Assembly: GCF_947497275.1 (NCBI RefSeq)
Contig: NZ_CANMFS010000008.1
Coordinates: 1 to 64,000, forward strand
Reading direction: 5' to 3'
DNA length: 64,000 bases
From: an uncultured Sulfitobacter sp.
Lineage (GTDB): Bacteria > Pseudomonadota > Alphaproteobacteria > Rhodobacterales > Rhodobacteraceae
Of the stretch, positions 42,819 through 52,271 are shown in pieces (the first letter of the stretch is position 1; every line of letters starts with the position of its first letter). The position numbers and the translations under genes were made by a program. The notes under the pieces are model-generated. The model saw only the letters and a list, made by a program, of their open reading frames with translations. It had not been told where the DNA came from and did not search any database.

Positions 42819-43843
42819 CAGTCTCGCGCGCCCATGCGAATGCGTGGATCCAGCAGCACCAGCAGCAGGTCCGAGATCATCGTCCCGATCAGCGTCAACA
42901 GGGCCACGAACATCAGCACGAAGGCGGCCAGAAACTGGTCCTGGGATTTCAGCGCGGTCAGCAGATAGGGGCCGATCGTTTGCAGGCCCAGCACCACCGA
43001 CACCAGAACCGACCCCGACACCATCGCGGGCAACAGATTGCCCAGATCGGCGACGAACGGATTGAACGCCATGCGCAGCGGATATTTGCGCAGCATCTTC
43101 GACGGCTTCATGCCCTTGGCGATGGCTGTCTCGACGTAGGGCTTGCTCAACTCGTCGAGCATATTGGCGCGCAGCCGCTGCATCATCGCCGCGGCCCCCG
43201 ACGTGCCGATCACGAAGGTCGGCACGATCAAATGTACGAGAATGGATTTAACCTTGGGCCACGACATCGGCTGGCCCTCGAACGCGGGCGCCATCAGCCC
43301 CCCGATAGGCAGATCAAAGTACTTGTGACCATAATAGAACAGCATCAGCGCCAGAAGGAAGTTTGGCGTGGCAAGGCCCAGATACCCGACGAACCCTGCC
43401 GTGTAATCCACCCAGGTCTCCGATTTTGCCGCTGCCAGAACACCCAGCGGCAGCGCCACGACATAGACGAAAATGACCGCCGCCAGATTGACCAGCACTG
43501 TCAGCCAGAGCGCATCGCCGACGATCTCCGCGACGGGGCGGTCGAATTCGAAGGACCAGCCGAAATTGCCCTGAATCAGCCCGAAAAACCCCTGCGGCCC
43601 CGGCGCAAAGCCCGCCCAAATCAGGTATTGCTCCCAAATGGGCCGATCAAGCGCGTATTCGCGGCGCAGGAATTCTGCCTTGGCCACCCCTTCGGCCTGT
43701 CCCGTCGCGCGCAGCTCGGCGATCTGGTTGGACAAATAATCGCCGGGTGGCAGATTGATGATCACGAACACCAGGATCGACACGACCCACAGCGTCAGCA
43801 GCATCGTCGCAAACCGCATAACGGCATATTGCAGCAACATCAT
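42818..43843 (-). CDS. Peptide-type ABC transporter permease (DppB-like)
   Basis: 341 residues, six membrane helices. The N-terminus (QYAVMRFATMLLTLWVVSIL) and the EAA loop (YVETAIAKGMKPSKMLRKY, DLGNLLPAMVSGSVLVSVVL) are typical of the OppB/DppB/YejB family. It overlaps both neighbours in the operon and pairs with the YejE-like permease. The two permeases plus binding protein and fused ATPase form a complete importer for oligopeptides or a related compound. Confidence 0.93.
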   Translation of the reverse strand: MMLLQYAVMRFATMLLTLWVVSILVFVIINLPPGDYLSNQIAELRATGQAEGVAKAEFLRREYALDRPIWEQYLIWAGFAPGPQGFFGLIQGNFGWSFEFDRPVAEIVGDALWLTVLVNLAAVIFVYVVALPLGVLAAAKSETWVDYTAGFVGYLGLATPNFLLALMLFYYGHKYFDLPIGGLMAPAFEGQPMSWPKVKSILVHLIVPTFVIGTSGAAAMMQRLRANMLDELSKPYVETAIAKGMKPSKMLRKYPLRMAFNPFVADLGNLLPAMVSGSVLVSVVLGLQTIGPYLLTALKSQDQFLAAFVLMFVALLTLIGTMISDLLLVLLDPRIRMGARD

Positions 43844-45756
43844 TGGCCCACCTGTCGCAATGGATCGTCAAGGAAGAACTCGTCGATGCGGTGGATGCCA
43901 AGATGGGCGCCCGGATCGTAGGCCCAGATCGCTTGCTCGGGGACATTGTGCAACCGGTCGGACACGACGACCGGCTGCGGCGCACCGGCGAGAATCCCGA
44001 TGGCGAACTGCTCTTCAGCATGAATGTGCAGCATCTCTTCCCAGATTTCGGTGCGTTCGGCGGTATCGGTCGTGCGCGACCACGCCTTTTCCAGCTCCAG
44101 CAGGCGCTGGGCGGCAGGCATATCGGGGGCCTCACCGGCCTGTTCCAGCGTCTGGAAATACTGGCCCCACATCGGCCAGGCAAAGAATTCCTGTTGCGTC
44201 GGCGCCAAATATTGCGGCGAGGTTTCGGGGCGTGGCAGCCCGTTGTCCCAGCCGTACCAGACCGACGCCATCGTCAGCCCCGCATAGACGCGGTTGCGCA
44301 GGATATCGCGGTCCAGTGGCCGCATGATCAGCCGGAGGCCCAGATCACGCCATGTATCTGCGATGATCGTCAGCGCGTTTTCCTCTTCCTGCCGCTCACC
44401 TGCCGTTTCGATGACGAATTCCATCGCCCGGCCGTCGGGCAGCTTGCGCAGGCCATTCGCCGCGCGCTCGGTCAGGCCCATCTCGTCCAGCAGCGCGTTG
44501 GCACGCGCCAGATCCAGATCCGCCCAGGCATGCAGATCATCCGCATCGTACAACGGGCTTTGCGGCAGCGCCGTCATGCCCCCCTCGCTGGCGAGCCCGA
44601 AATAAAGCGCGCGGTTGATCATGCGCCGGTCGATCCCGAGGCTGAGCGCGTGGCGGAACCGCACATCGCGCATGACCTCGCGCCAGACCGGATCGGCAAA
44701 ATTCAGGTTGGGATAGATCGCGATCTGGCTTGCCGTGCCGTTGGCCCACAGATAGGTGCGGTAGGGCGCACCGTCTGCCTCGCCCTTCTTGAGGATCGCG
44801 ATATCGCGGAAATCGAGGCCGCGCGCCTGAAGATCGACTTCGCCTGCGTTGGCCTTGGCCGCGATCAGGCCGCCGCCCACCACCGTCATTTCGATCACGT
44901 CGATATAGGGCAGCTGTGTGCCCTGCGTGTCGATCCGGTGGTAATAGGGGTTGCGCACGAACAGCGTACGCGAGGAGGCGTCACCGGTGGCGTTGATCCA
45001 GGGCTGCAGGGTGGGCAGATCCGGATTGTCGTACTTGTACATGTTGTCGTATTTATTGTGCAGCGCGGCCCAACTTGTGACCCGTGCACCGGCAATCATC
45101 CCGGCCAGTTCCGTCGGGGGCGTGAATGCAATGTGAAACTGTTTAAGGTAGTGCGCGGGCCGGTAAATGAACGGTGGGCGGGCCTGTGCCAACAGCGGCA
45201 AAAAGCCAGGTTTGGGCGTGTCCCATTCAAAAACCACGGTCTGCGCATCGGGAAAACTCACACGTCCGGGCTTGCCGTTCGCCAACATCCATTCCGGCGG
45301 TCCGGTCGGCGTGATCTCGGCGTTGTTGGCCACATGAACCCACCAGTATTCGAAATCGGCAGAGGTGAACGGCGCGCCGTCTGACCATCGGTGCCCGGGC
45401 CGCAGGTGCAGCGTGAACCGCTGGTCGTTTTCGTTGGTCACATCGCGCAGGATATCCGGGTACAGCGTATAATCGGGCGCGTATCCCACCAGCCGCCCGT
45501 ACCCATAGACGACCATCTGGCGAATGTCCTTGCTGCGCGACACCAGCGTGCGCAAGGTGCCGCCCTGTATCCCGGTTCTGCGCCCCTTCGCCTCCAGATC
45601 GACGACGAGCGGCGTATCTGGCAAGCGTTGCGCCACCGGCGGCAGATCCCCGGCGGAAACTTCCGTTTGCCAGAACTGCGTCTCGCGCGGCTCGGGCGTT
45701 TGGGCGGCGGCGGGCAGGGCCACCGCGAGCAAGAGAGGCACTATGTATCTAAGCAT
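43840..45756 (-). CDS. ABC transporter substrate-binding protein (SBP_bac_5)
   Basis: 638 residues with a signal peptide (MLRYIVPLLLAVALPAAA, cut near residue 18). It is a family-5 extracellular binding protein (FTLHLRPGHRWSDGAPFTSA; FVRNPYYHRIDTQGTQLPYI; VRFRHALSLGIDRRMINRAL; IIADTWRDLGLRLIMRPLD). It is periplasmic. At about 640 residues it is of the longer YejA-like kind, in line with the YejE-type permease. ATG 45756 overlaps the end of the ATPase gene by eight bases. Ligand not determined; microcin-C-like or peptide compounds are known for YejA relatives. Confidence 0.9.
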   Translation of the reverse strand: MLRYIVPLLLAVALPAAAQTPEPRETQFWQTEVSAGDLPPVAQRLPDTPLVVDLEAKGRRTGIQGGTLRTLVSRSKDIRQMVVYGYGRLVGYAPDYTLYPDILRDVTNENDQRFTLHLRPGHRWSDGAPFTSADFEYWWVHVANNAEITPTGPPEWMLANGKPGRVSFPDAQTVVFEWDTPKPGFLPLLAQARPPFIYRPAHYLKQFHIAFTPPTELAGMIAGARVTSWAALHNKYDNMYKYDNPDLPTLQPWINATGDASSRTLFVRNPYYHRIDTQGTQLPYIDVIEMTVVGGGLIAAKANAGEVDLQARGLDFRDIAILKKGEADGAPYRTYLWANGTASQIAIYPNLNFADPVWREVMRDVRFRHALSLGIDRRMINRALYFGLASEGGMTALPQSPLYDADDLHAWADLDLARANALLDEMGLTERAANGLRKLPDGRAMEFVIETAGERQEEENALTIIADTWRDLGLRLIMRPLDRDILRNRVYAGLTMASVWYGWDNGLPRPETSPQYLAPTQQEFFAWPMWGQYFQTLEQAGEAPDMPAAQRLLELEKAWSRTTDTAERTEIWEEMLHIHAEEQFAIGILAGAPQPVVVSDRLHNVPEQAIWAYDPGAHLGIHRIDEFFLDDPLRQVGQ

Positions 45757-47518
45757 GGCACCGCACCTTGTGGCCGCTTCCCACTTCGCGCAGGGCCGGG
45801 GCCTCGGTTCCTTCGAACCGGTACATTTCCGGCCAGCTTGACGGTGCGCCCGCCCCCCGCGCGACAAGATCGAGGTTGATGGGCCGCGTAATGTCGGGGT
45901 CTGGCCGTGCCGCGATCAACGCTTTGGTATAGGGGTGTTGCGGATTGTAGAACAGCGTGTCGGGCGGTGCCTGCTCGACGATGACACCGCCGCGCATGAC
46001 GGCGACATCGTCAGCGATCCGCGACACAACGGCCAGATCGTGGCTGATAAAGAGATAGCTCAGGCCCGCGCGGTCGCGGATCTCTTCGAGCAGGCTCAGG
46101 ATCTGATCCTGCACCGACACGTCCAGCGCCGAGGTAGGCTCGTCGCACACCAGAAGGCTTGGGTCCAGCGTCAGCGCCCGCGCGATCGACAGGCGCTGGC
46201 GCTGGCCGCCCGAAAACGCATGTGGATAGCGCGGCAGCATGTCGGGGCTCAAACCCACCATGCGGACCATCTCGGCGGCCTTTTCGCGCTGTTCGGCGCG
46301 GGTGCCGATGCCGTGTATCTCCATCGGTTCGCACAGCGCCGACACCACTCGCATGCGCGGCGACAGGGACGAATAGGGATCCTGAAACACCATCTGCGCC
46401 GCGCGCTGGAAGTGGCGGCGCTGGGCGGCGTCCATGTCGTGCACCCGTATCGGGACAGAGCCGGGAGCGGCGCGAAACAGCACCTCCCCGCCCGGATCCG
46501 GCTTCACGGCACCCAATGCGACCCGCGCGCATGTCGTCTTTCCCGACCCGCTTTCGCCCACCACGGCCAGCGTCCTGCCGCGCGGCAGCGTCAGAGTTAT
46601 ATCGCGGCAGGCGGTCACGACGAACGGTTTGCGCCAGCGGCCCGTCTTCATGGTGAAGCTCTTGGTAACGTTGCGGATATCCAGGATTGGATCCGCGCTT
46701 ACCGGTCTTGCCGCCGCGGGGGCCGCCGTCGCGGGAATGACCGGTGCTGCCGCGAACAGCTTGGCAGTATAACCATGCGCCGGCGCGCCAAGGATATCCA
46801 TGGCCCGGCCGCTTTCCATCACGCGGCCCTTGTTCATCACCACAACGCTATCGGCCATGTTTGCCACGACGCCCAGATCGTGGGTGACCAGAATAACGGC
46901 CATGCCGGTTTCGCGCTGCAGATCCTTGATCAGGCCCAGAACCTGCGCCTGCGTGGTGACGTCCAGCGCCGTCGTCGGTTCGTCCGCGATCAACAGGTCG
47001 GGGCGTGATATCACGGCCATCGCGATCATCGCACGCTGTCGCATGCCGCCCGACATCTCGAAGGGATAGCTGCTCCAGGCGCGCTCTGGATCAGGAAAGC
47101 CCACCCGCTCGAACTGCGCGAGGACCAGACGCCGGGCCTGCGCACCGCTGATCGAGCGGTGCAGATGCAGCACCTCGGCCACCTGATTGCCCAGCCGGTG
47201 CAACGGCGAGAGTGAACGCATCGGCTCCTGAAAGATCATCGAGATACGATCGCCGCGCAGGCTGCGCAGGGTCTTGGGCGTCGCGGTCAGGATATCGCAA
47301 TCGGAATGGCCGCTGCGATAACGGATGCTGCCGGCGCGCAGCTGCGCCGCGGCGGGCAGGATCCGCAGTACCGCCCGACAGGTCAGCGTCTTGCCGGACC
47401 CGCTTTCGCCGACGAGCGCCAGCGTTTCGCCCCTGTCCACGCGAAAGCCCACGCCGTCGACGACCGGCGGCGCGTTGCCGAACGCGATGCTGAGTGATGA
47501 AACGTCGAGTAACGGCAT
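45749..47518 (-). CDS. Fused double ABC ATPase for peptide-type importer
   Basis: 589 residues with two nucleotide-binding domains in one chain. The first has GESGSGKTLTCRAV, MSGGMRQRAMIAMAV and LLIADEPTTALD; the second has GESGSGKTTCARVAL, FSGGQRQRLSIARALTLD and LLVCDEPTSALD. This is the YejF/DppDF-fused type that powers the importer encoded by the following three genes. All Walker A, signature and Walker B residues look intact in both halves. It is the first gene of the operon, divergent from the methyltransferase. Confidence 0.95.
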   Translation of the reverse strand: MPLLDVSSLSIAFGNAPPVVDGVGFRVDRGETLALVGESGSGKTLTCRAVLRILPAAAQLRAGSIRYRSGHSDCDILTATPKTLRSLRGDRISMIFQEPMRSLSPLHRLGNQVAEVLHLHRSISGAQARRLVLAQFERVGFPDPERAWSSYPFEMSGGMRQRAMIAMAVISRPDLLIADEPTTALDVTTQAQVLGLIKDLQRETGMAVILVTHDLGVVANMADSVVVMNKGRVMESGRAMDILGAPAHGYTAKLFAAAPVIPATAAPAAARPVSADPILDIRNVTKSFTMKTGRWRKPFVVTACRDITLTLPRGRTLAVVGESGSGKTTCARVALGAVKPDPGGEVLFRAAPGSVPIRVHDMDAAQRRHFQRAAQMVFQDPYSSLSPRMRVVSALCEPMEIHGIGTRAEQREKAAEMVRMVGLSPDMLPRYPHAFSGGQRQRLSIARALTLDPSLLVCDEPTSALDVSVQDQILSLLEEIRDRAGLSYLFISHDLAVVSRIADDVAVMRGGVIVEQAPPDTLFYNPQHPYTKALIAARPDPDITRPINLDLVARGAGAPSSWPEMYRFEGTEAPALREVGSGHKVRCHA

Positions 47519-47670
47519 GGGTATCCCTGTTCGCAGCCTTGAGTGAACCCCATATCCCGCGCAACGTCCAGCGTTCAGACGCGTCGCGTTTTGCTCTCAT
47601 CTGTGGCAACGGGGGTTACATTGGCCCTGCGATGTACCAGATAGGGTGCATGGCTTACGGAGAGTATCTT

Positions 47671-48162
47671 ATGACCCGCCTCGATCTGTTTATCGCCCGC
47701 ATGGTATCGCAGCGTGCCTGCATAGATCATGCCATCGAACTGACCGCTGACATGAGCGGTCCGGTGTTCGAATTGGGCCTTGGCAACGGGCGCACCTTCG
47801 ATCACATCCGCGACCGCATTTCCGGGCGCGATATCCTTGTGTTCGAGCGCACGGTCGCGTCGCATCCCGAAAGCACCCCGACCGATGAACAGTTGGTGAT
47901 GGGTGATGTATTCGAGACGCTCCCGAGGATGCTGGAACGGCTCGGCCCGACGGTCAGCTTTGCCCACGCTGATCTGGGCGGGCATAACCCGAAGAAGAAC
48001 GCCGGGTTCGCACGCGCCGTCTCGCCTTTGATCGAGGCGGTGATGGCACCCGGCGGCGTCATGGTTGCGAGCGACCGGATGTATTTCGATACTCTGATCG
48101 AATTGCCCCGGCCCGAGGGTGCAATACCGGACCGCGCGTTCATCTACCGAAAACCAACCTGA
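47671..48162 (+). CDS. SAM-dependent methyltransferase (Methyltransf_17-like)
   Basis: 163 residues from ATG 47671 with GGAGAG about 9 bases upstream. The SAM motif is GPVFELGLGNGRTFDHIRD (residues about 30-48), followed by DILVFERTVASHP, MGDVFETLPRML and FAHADLGGHNPKKN. It belongs to a small class I methyltransferase group seen mostly in alphaproteobacteria; no substrate is known. The earlier open frame to 47494 is not supported. The stop is directly followed by a run of ten C. Confidence 0.8.
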   Translation: MTRLDLFIARMVSQRACIDHAIELTADMSGPVFELGLGNGRTFDHIRDRISGRDILVFERTVASHPESTPTDEQLVMGDVFETLPRMLERLGPTVSFAHADLGGHNPKKNAGFARAVSPLIEAVMAPGGVMVASDRMYFDTLIELPRPEGAIPDRAFIYRKPT

Positions 48163-48409
48163 TCCCCCCCCCCGGTAGGCCCCTTTTCGTCCGGTATCCC
48201 CATCCGGGCGGTCATATCTTTCCCAAAGATCCGCTTGCACCGTGCGCCGAACCCGCCGGTCCTTCTTTCGGAAAATGGCGAGACAGTCTGCAAAGGACGG
48301 TCTACGATCAGAAACCATGAACCCTCCGCTTTGGCACCCCAGATGCCATCGCGCTCTTGCCGATTGTGTCGTTCCCTGTACTCTGGCGGATCATTCCAAG
48401 GGCGGCTCA

Positions 48410-48784
48410 ATGACGCAAGACACACCCGACACCGCGCCTGCCGAGGGCAGCAACGACCGCAAGTTCACCAATGCGCCGACGCGCGGTTTGAATGTGTCGC
48501 GCGCCTCCCGGCGCGACGGCTGGGACCGGCGGGTTGAGCAGGGATTTGCCATCGCATCCGAAGCGGCGCGATATGCCTCGACAATCAACGCGGTAAGCGT
48601 GCCATACTACGCCGGAGAATTCGGCGCGGCAGTCGCCTTTGTCCGTGGTGCGCTGCCCCCCGATTTGCCTCCCGATCTGCCGCGCGCACGGGCGCAGTCC
48701 GACGTCGGACCGGCCTTTTACGCGCTTGCCAACGCGCACGAAAACCGCAGCGGCCACGCCCCCGCGCTTGGCCGGCGCGGATAA
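48410..48784 (+). CDS. Small hypothetical protein before the acyl-CoA cluster
   Basis: 124 residues from ATG 48410, weak AAGGG upstream. Visible are a Thr/Asp-rich start (MTQDTPDTAPAEGSN), a segment VSRASRRDGWDRRVEQGFAIA, and a Pro-rich hinge (ALPPDLPPDLPRARAQ). It has no signal or membrane segment and I do not recognise the family. It ends 18 bases before the FadB-like gene and so may belong to that operon. Confidence 0.5.
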   Translation: MTQDTPDTAPAEGSNDRKFTNAPTRGLNVSRASRRDGWDRRVEQGFAIASEAARYASTINAVSVPYYAGEFGAAVAFVRGALPPDLPPDLPRARAQSDVGPAFYALANAHENRSGHAPALGRRG

Positions 48785-48801
48785 ACAACCAAGGAGTCAC
48801 C

Positions 48802-50895
48802 ATGCCCGATAAAGTAGCCTATGCCGTCCACGACATGATCGCCGTCCTGCGGATCCAGAACCCGCCGGTCAACGCCTTGAGCCAGGCCGTCCGACAGGGG
48901 CTGTCCGACGCGATGGACCGCGCCGAGGCGGACGATGCGGTTCACGCCGTGGTGATCGTCGGAGATGGACGCGCGTTCATCGCCGGTGCCGACATCACCG
49001 AATTCGGCAAACCGCCGATGGAGCCGAACCTTCCGGATCTGTGCACCCGTATCGAACAATCGCCGCTGCTCGTCGTGGCTTCCATGCACGGTGTCAGCCT
49101 TGGCGGCGGGCTCGAGGTCGCGCTAGGCTGTCATTACCGGGTCGCACAGCCCTCCGCACGGGTGGGGCTTCCCGAAGTGCATCTGGGTATCCTGCCCGGT
49201 GCGGGCGGCACCCAGCGTTTGCCGCGCGTGGCGGGTGCCGCGAACGCGGTCGATGCGATCACCACGGGCCGCCACATTAAGGCCGACGAGGCGCAGAAGA
49301 TGGGCATCATCGACCGCATCGAGGAAGGCGACCCGCAAGAGGTGGGCATCGCCTATGCAATGGACCTGTTGAGCGAGAACGCCCCGCGCCGCCCTGTCAG
49401 CGAGATGCCCGCGCCCGAAGGCATCGACTGGGACGCGAAATACGACGCCGTTCTGAAAAAGGGCCGCGGACAGATCAGCCCCGCCACCGCCGTGCGCGCA
49501 GTGCAGGCCGCGTCCGAGCTGCCCTTCGACGAAGGCATGAAACGCGAACGCGAATTGTTCATGGAGCTGATGGACACCGATCAGCGCAAGGGCCTGATCC
49601 ACGCGTTCTTCAACGAGCGCGCGGTCAGCAACCTGCCCGAACTCAAAGGCGTCGAGCCGCGCCACCTGCAATCGGTGGGCATCATCGGCGGCGGCACGAT
49701 GGGTGCGGGCATCGCCACGGCGGCGCTTCTGGCGGGGCTCGAAGTCGTGCTGATCGAGACGGGCGAGGAACAGGCGACCGCCGCCCGCGGCCGCATCGAG
49801 GGCAACCTGCAGGGCGCGTTGAAACGTGGCAAGATCAGCCAGCAGAAATTCGATGCGCTGATCACTGTCGCGCTGACCGTCTCGGTGAAATACGACAGCC
49901 TGAAAGATGTCGATCTGGCGATTGAAGCGGTGTTCGAGGACATGGCCGTCAAGCACGAGGTTTTCGCCAAGCTGGACGCCACGTGCAAGCCGGGCTGTGT
50001 GTTGGCCACCAACACATCCTATCTGGACGTGAACGAAATCGCCGCCGCCACGTCGCGTCCCGAAGACGTGATCGGGCTGCACTTCTTCTCCCCCGCGCAT
50101 GTGATGAAACTGCTCGAAGTCGTGGTGGCCGACAAGACCGCGCCCGACGTGGTGGCGACCGGCTTCGCGCTGGGCAAGATGCTGGGCAAGGTGTCGGTGC
50201 GCGCGGGCGTGTGCGACGGCTTCATCGGCAACCGGATCCTCGCCGTCTACCGCACGGCAGCGGACCACATGGTGCTCGATGGCGCGTCGCCCTACCAGAT
50301 CGACCGGGCGCTCACGAACTTCGGCTTTGCGATGGGGCCGTTCGCGGTTGCCGATCTGGCGGGGCTGGATATCGGCTGGGCCACGCGCAAGCGCAAGGCA
50401 CCGCACCGCCACCCCGAAGAGCGGGTGCCGACCTATATCGACAAGCTGTGCGAGCAGGGGCATTTCGGCCAGAAGACGGGCGAGGGCTATTATGTCTACA
50501 CCGAAGGACAGCGCGGCGGTAAACCCAATCCCAAGATTGCCGAGTTGATTGCGGCGGAGCAGCGCGAGCGCGGCATTAGCCCGCGTGAATTCTCCGACGA
50601 GGAGATCGTGCACCGCTATATGTGTGCGATGGTGAACGAGGCCGCCAAGGTGGTCGGGGAAGGCATCGCGCGCCGCCCGCTCGATGTGGATATGACATTG
50701 CTATTCGGTTACGGATTCCCGCGCTACTGGGGCGGTCCGATGAAGTGGGCTGACATTCAGGGGCTGCCCAAGGTGCTGGCCGCCATCGAAGGCTACGCCG
50801 AAGAGGATGCCTGGTTCTGGCAACCCGCGCCGTTGCTGCAAAAACTGGTCGACGAGGGGCGCAGTTTTGACGACCTCAACAAGGCGGAAAGGTGA
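48802..50895 (+). CDS. Bifunctional enoyl-CoA hydratase / 3-hydroxyacyl-CoA dehydrogenase
   Basis: 697 residues. The N-terminal crotonase domain has the oxyanion loop AFIAGADITEF, the catalytic Glu in SLGGGLEVALGCHYR and the second Glu in GLPEVHLGILPGAGG. The dehydrogenase part has the NAD loop VGIIGGGTMGAGIATAAL, the catalytic His in HFFSPAHVMKLLEVV, and a C-terminal domain (FGYGFPRYWGGPMKWAD). It carries out two middle steps of beta-oxidation (FadB/FadJ/PimF type). It is the first core gene of the acyl-CoA cluster, with AAGGAG nine bases before the ATG. Confidence 0.95.
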   Translation: MPDKVAYAVHDMIAVLRIQNPPVNALSQAVRQGLSDAMDRAEADDAVHAVVIVGDGRAFIAGADITEFGKPPMEPNLPDLCTRIEQSPLLVVASMHGVSLGGGLEVALGCHYRVAQPSARVGLPEVHLGILPGAGGTQRLPRVAGAANAVDAITTGRHIKADEAQKMGIIDRIEEGDPQEVGIAYAMDLLSENAPRRPVSEMPAPEGIDWDAKYDAVLKKGRGQISPATAVRAVQAASELPFDEGMKRERELFMELMDTDQRKGLIHAFFNERAVSNLPELKGVEPRHLQSVGIIGGGTMGAGIATAALLAGLEVVLIETGEEQATAARGRIEGNLQGALKRGKISQQKFDALITVALTVSVKYDSLKDVDLAIEAVFEDMAVKHEVFAKLDATCKPGCVLATNTSYLDVNEIAAATSRPEDVIGLHFFSPAHVMKLLEVVVADKTAPDVVATGFALGKMLGKVSVRAGVCDGFIGNRILAVYRTAADHMVLDGASPYQIDRALTNFGFAMGPFAVADLAGLDIGWATRKRKAPHRHPEERVPTYIDKLCEQGHFGQKTGEGYYVYTEGQRGGKPNPKIAELIAAEQRERGISPREFSDEEIVHRYMCAMVNEAAKVVGEGIARRPLDVDMTLLFGYGFPRYWGGPMKWADIQGLPKVLAAIEGYAEEDAWFWQPAPLLQKLVDEGRSFDDLNKAER

Positions 50896-51072
50896 CGCGA
50901 CGGAATGAAATTGTCGTCGTGAAAGACTCGCATTCGCGGGCAATCGCGGTAACGTGGCACTGCAAGGGATGAGAGCAATCGTCGCGGTACCAACGCGCTT
51001 GCCGCTGCTAGTTAAAGGCTGAGCGGTCAGCGTACCGCCCGATTGTAAGAGATTTATGGAGAGGAAGACAAA

Positions 51073-52266
51073 ATGGATCTGAGCTATTCCGAGGAAGAAA
51101 AGGCATTCCGTGCCGAGGTACGGGCATTTCTGGAAGAGAAGCTGCCAAAAGAGCTGTCCGAGAAAATCCGCACCGGCGCAGATCTGGGCAAGGACGACAT
51201 CGAACGCTGGCACGCGATCCTGAACGAGCAGGGCTGGCTTGCGCCGAACTGGCCCAAAAAGTTCGGCGGTGCCGAATGGAACGCGGTGCAAAAGCACATT
51301 TTCGAGGAAGAGGCGGCGATGGCCCACGCCCCGCGCATCGTGCCTTTCGGTCTCGGTATGCTGGCACCCGTGCTGCAAAAATTCGGCTCACAGGAACAGA
51401 ACGATTACTGGCTGCCGCGCATCCTGTCCGGTGAGGACTGGTGGTGCCAAGGCTATTCCGAGCCGGGCGCGGGATCGGATCTGGCCTCGCTGAAATGCGA
51501 AGCGGTGCGCGATGGCGACCACTACATCGTGAATGGTCAGAAAACGTGGACGACACTGGGCCAGCATGCAAACATGATTTTCTGTCTGGTGCGCACCGAC
51601 AAGACCGTAAAGCAGCAAGAGGGCATTTCCTTTCTGTTGATCGACATGGAAACGCCCGGCGTCGAAGTGCGCCCGATCATCCTGCTCGACGGCACCCATG
51701 AGGTGAACGAAGTCTGGTTCACGGATGTGAAGGTGCCCGTCGAGAACCTCGTCGGTGAAGAGAACAAGGGCTGGACCTATGCCAAGTACCTGCTGACCCA
51801 CGAGCGCACCAACATCGCGGGCGTCGGGTTTTCGCAGGCCGGTCTGCGCGCGGTCAAGCGCATCGCCAAGGCCGAAATGGCGGGTGGCAAGCCATTGATG
51901 CAGAACCCGCATTTTGCCGCGCGTGTCGCACAGGTGGAAATCGACCTGATGGCGATGTCCACGACCAACCTGCGCATCGTCTCCAAGGCGGCGTCGGGAA
52001 CGGCCCCGGGCGTGGAATCCTCCATGCTCAAGGTCAAGGGCACGATTATCCGCCAGGAGATCAACGATCTGGCCCGCCGCGCCGCTGGCGTCTACGCGAT
52101 GCCGTTCGCGTCCGAGGCACTCGAAGGCTCGAACGAGGCGCTGCCCGATCCGCTGGCCGCCGGTCCTGTGGCCGCGCAATATTTCAACAACCGCAAGCTG
52201 TCGATTTTCGGGGGATCCAACGAAATCCAGCGCGGCATCATTGCCAAAATGACGATGGGAGGCTGA
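51073..52266 (+). CDS. Acyl-CoA dehydrogenase, larger subunit-like (PimC type)
   Basis: 397 residues, FAD-dependent. The signature GYSEPGAGSDLASLKCEA, the helix WTYAKYLLTHERTNIAG and the end FGGSNEIQRGIIAKMTMG are present. Where MCAD has its catalytic glutamate (YEGT), this protein has FGGS, so the base must lie elsewhere, perhaps the Glu in HERTN as in the LCAD/IVD arrangement (inferred). It lies six bases before a second, diverged acyl-CoA dehydrogenase, as in two-subunit enzymes of the pim and steroid pathways. The substrate may be a dicarboxylyl- or long-chain CoA. Confidence 0.93.
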   Translation: MDLSYSEEEKAFRAEVRAFLEEKLPKELSEKIRTGADLGKDDIERWHAILNEQGWLAPNWPKKFGGAEWNAVQKHIFEEEAAMAHAPRIVPFGLGMLAPVLQKFGSQEQNDYWLPRILSGEDWWCQGYSEPGAGSDLASLKCEAVRDGDHYIVNGQKTWTTLGQHANMIFCLVRTDKTVKQQEGISFLLIDMETPGVEVRPIILLDGTHEVNEVWFTDVKVPVENLVGEENKGWTYAKYLLTHERTNIAGVGFSQAGLRAVKRIAKAEMAGGKPLMQNPHFAARVAQVEIDLMAMSTTNLRIVSKAASGTAPGVESSMLKVKGTIIRQEINDLARRAAGVYAMPFASEALEGSNEALPDPLAAGPVAAQYFNNRKLSIFGGSNEIQRGIIAKMTMGG

Positions 52267-52271
52267 TAGCC

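Noticed and set aside
43843..45384. 513-codon plus-strand open frame across the substrate-binding protein
   Set aside because: Antisense shadow with no recognisable domain; the minus-strand binding protein fits its operon.
48163..48180. Run of ten C just after the methyltransferase stop, considered as a phase-variation tract
   Set aside because: It lies outside any reading frame and not at a recognisable promoter spacer, so slippage would have no clear effect.
49123..50613. 496-codon minus-strand open frame across the FadB-like gene
   Set aside because: Antisense shadow; every motif of the bifunctional enzyme is on the plus strand.
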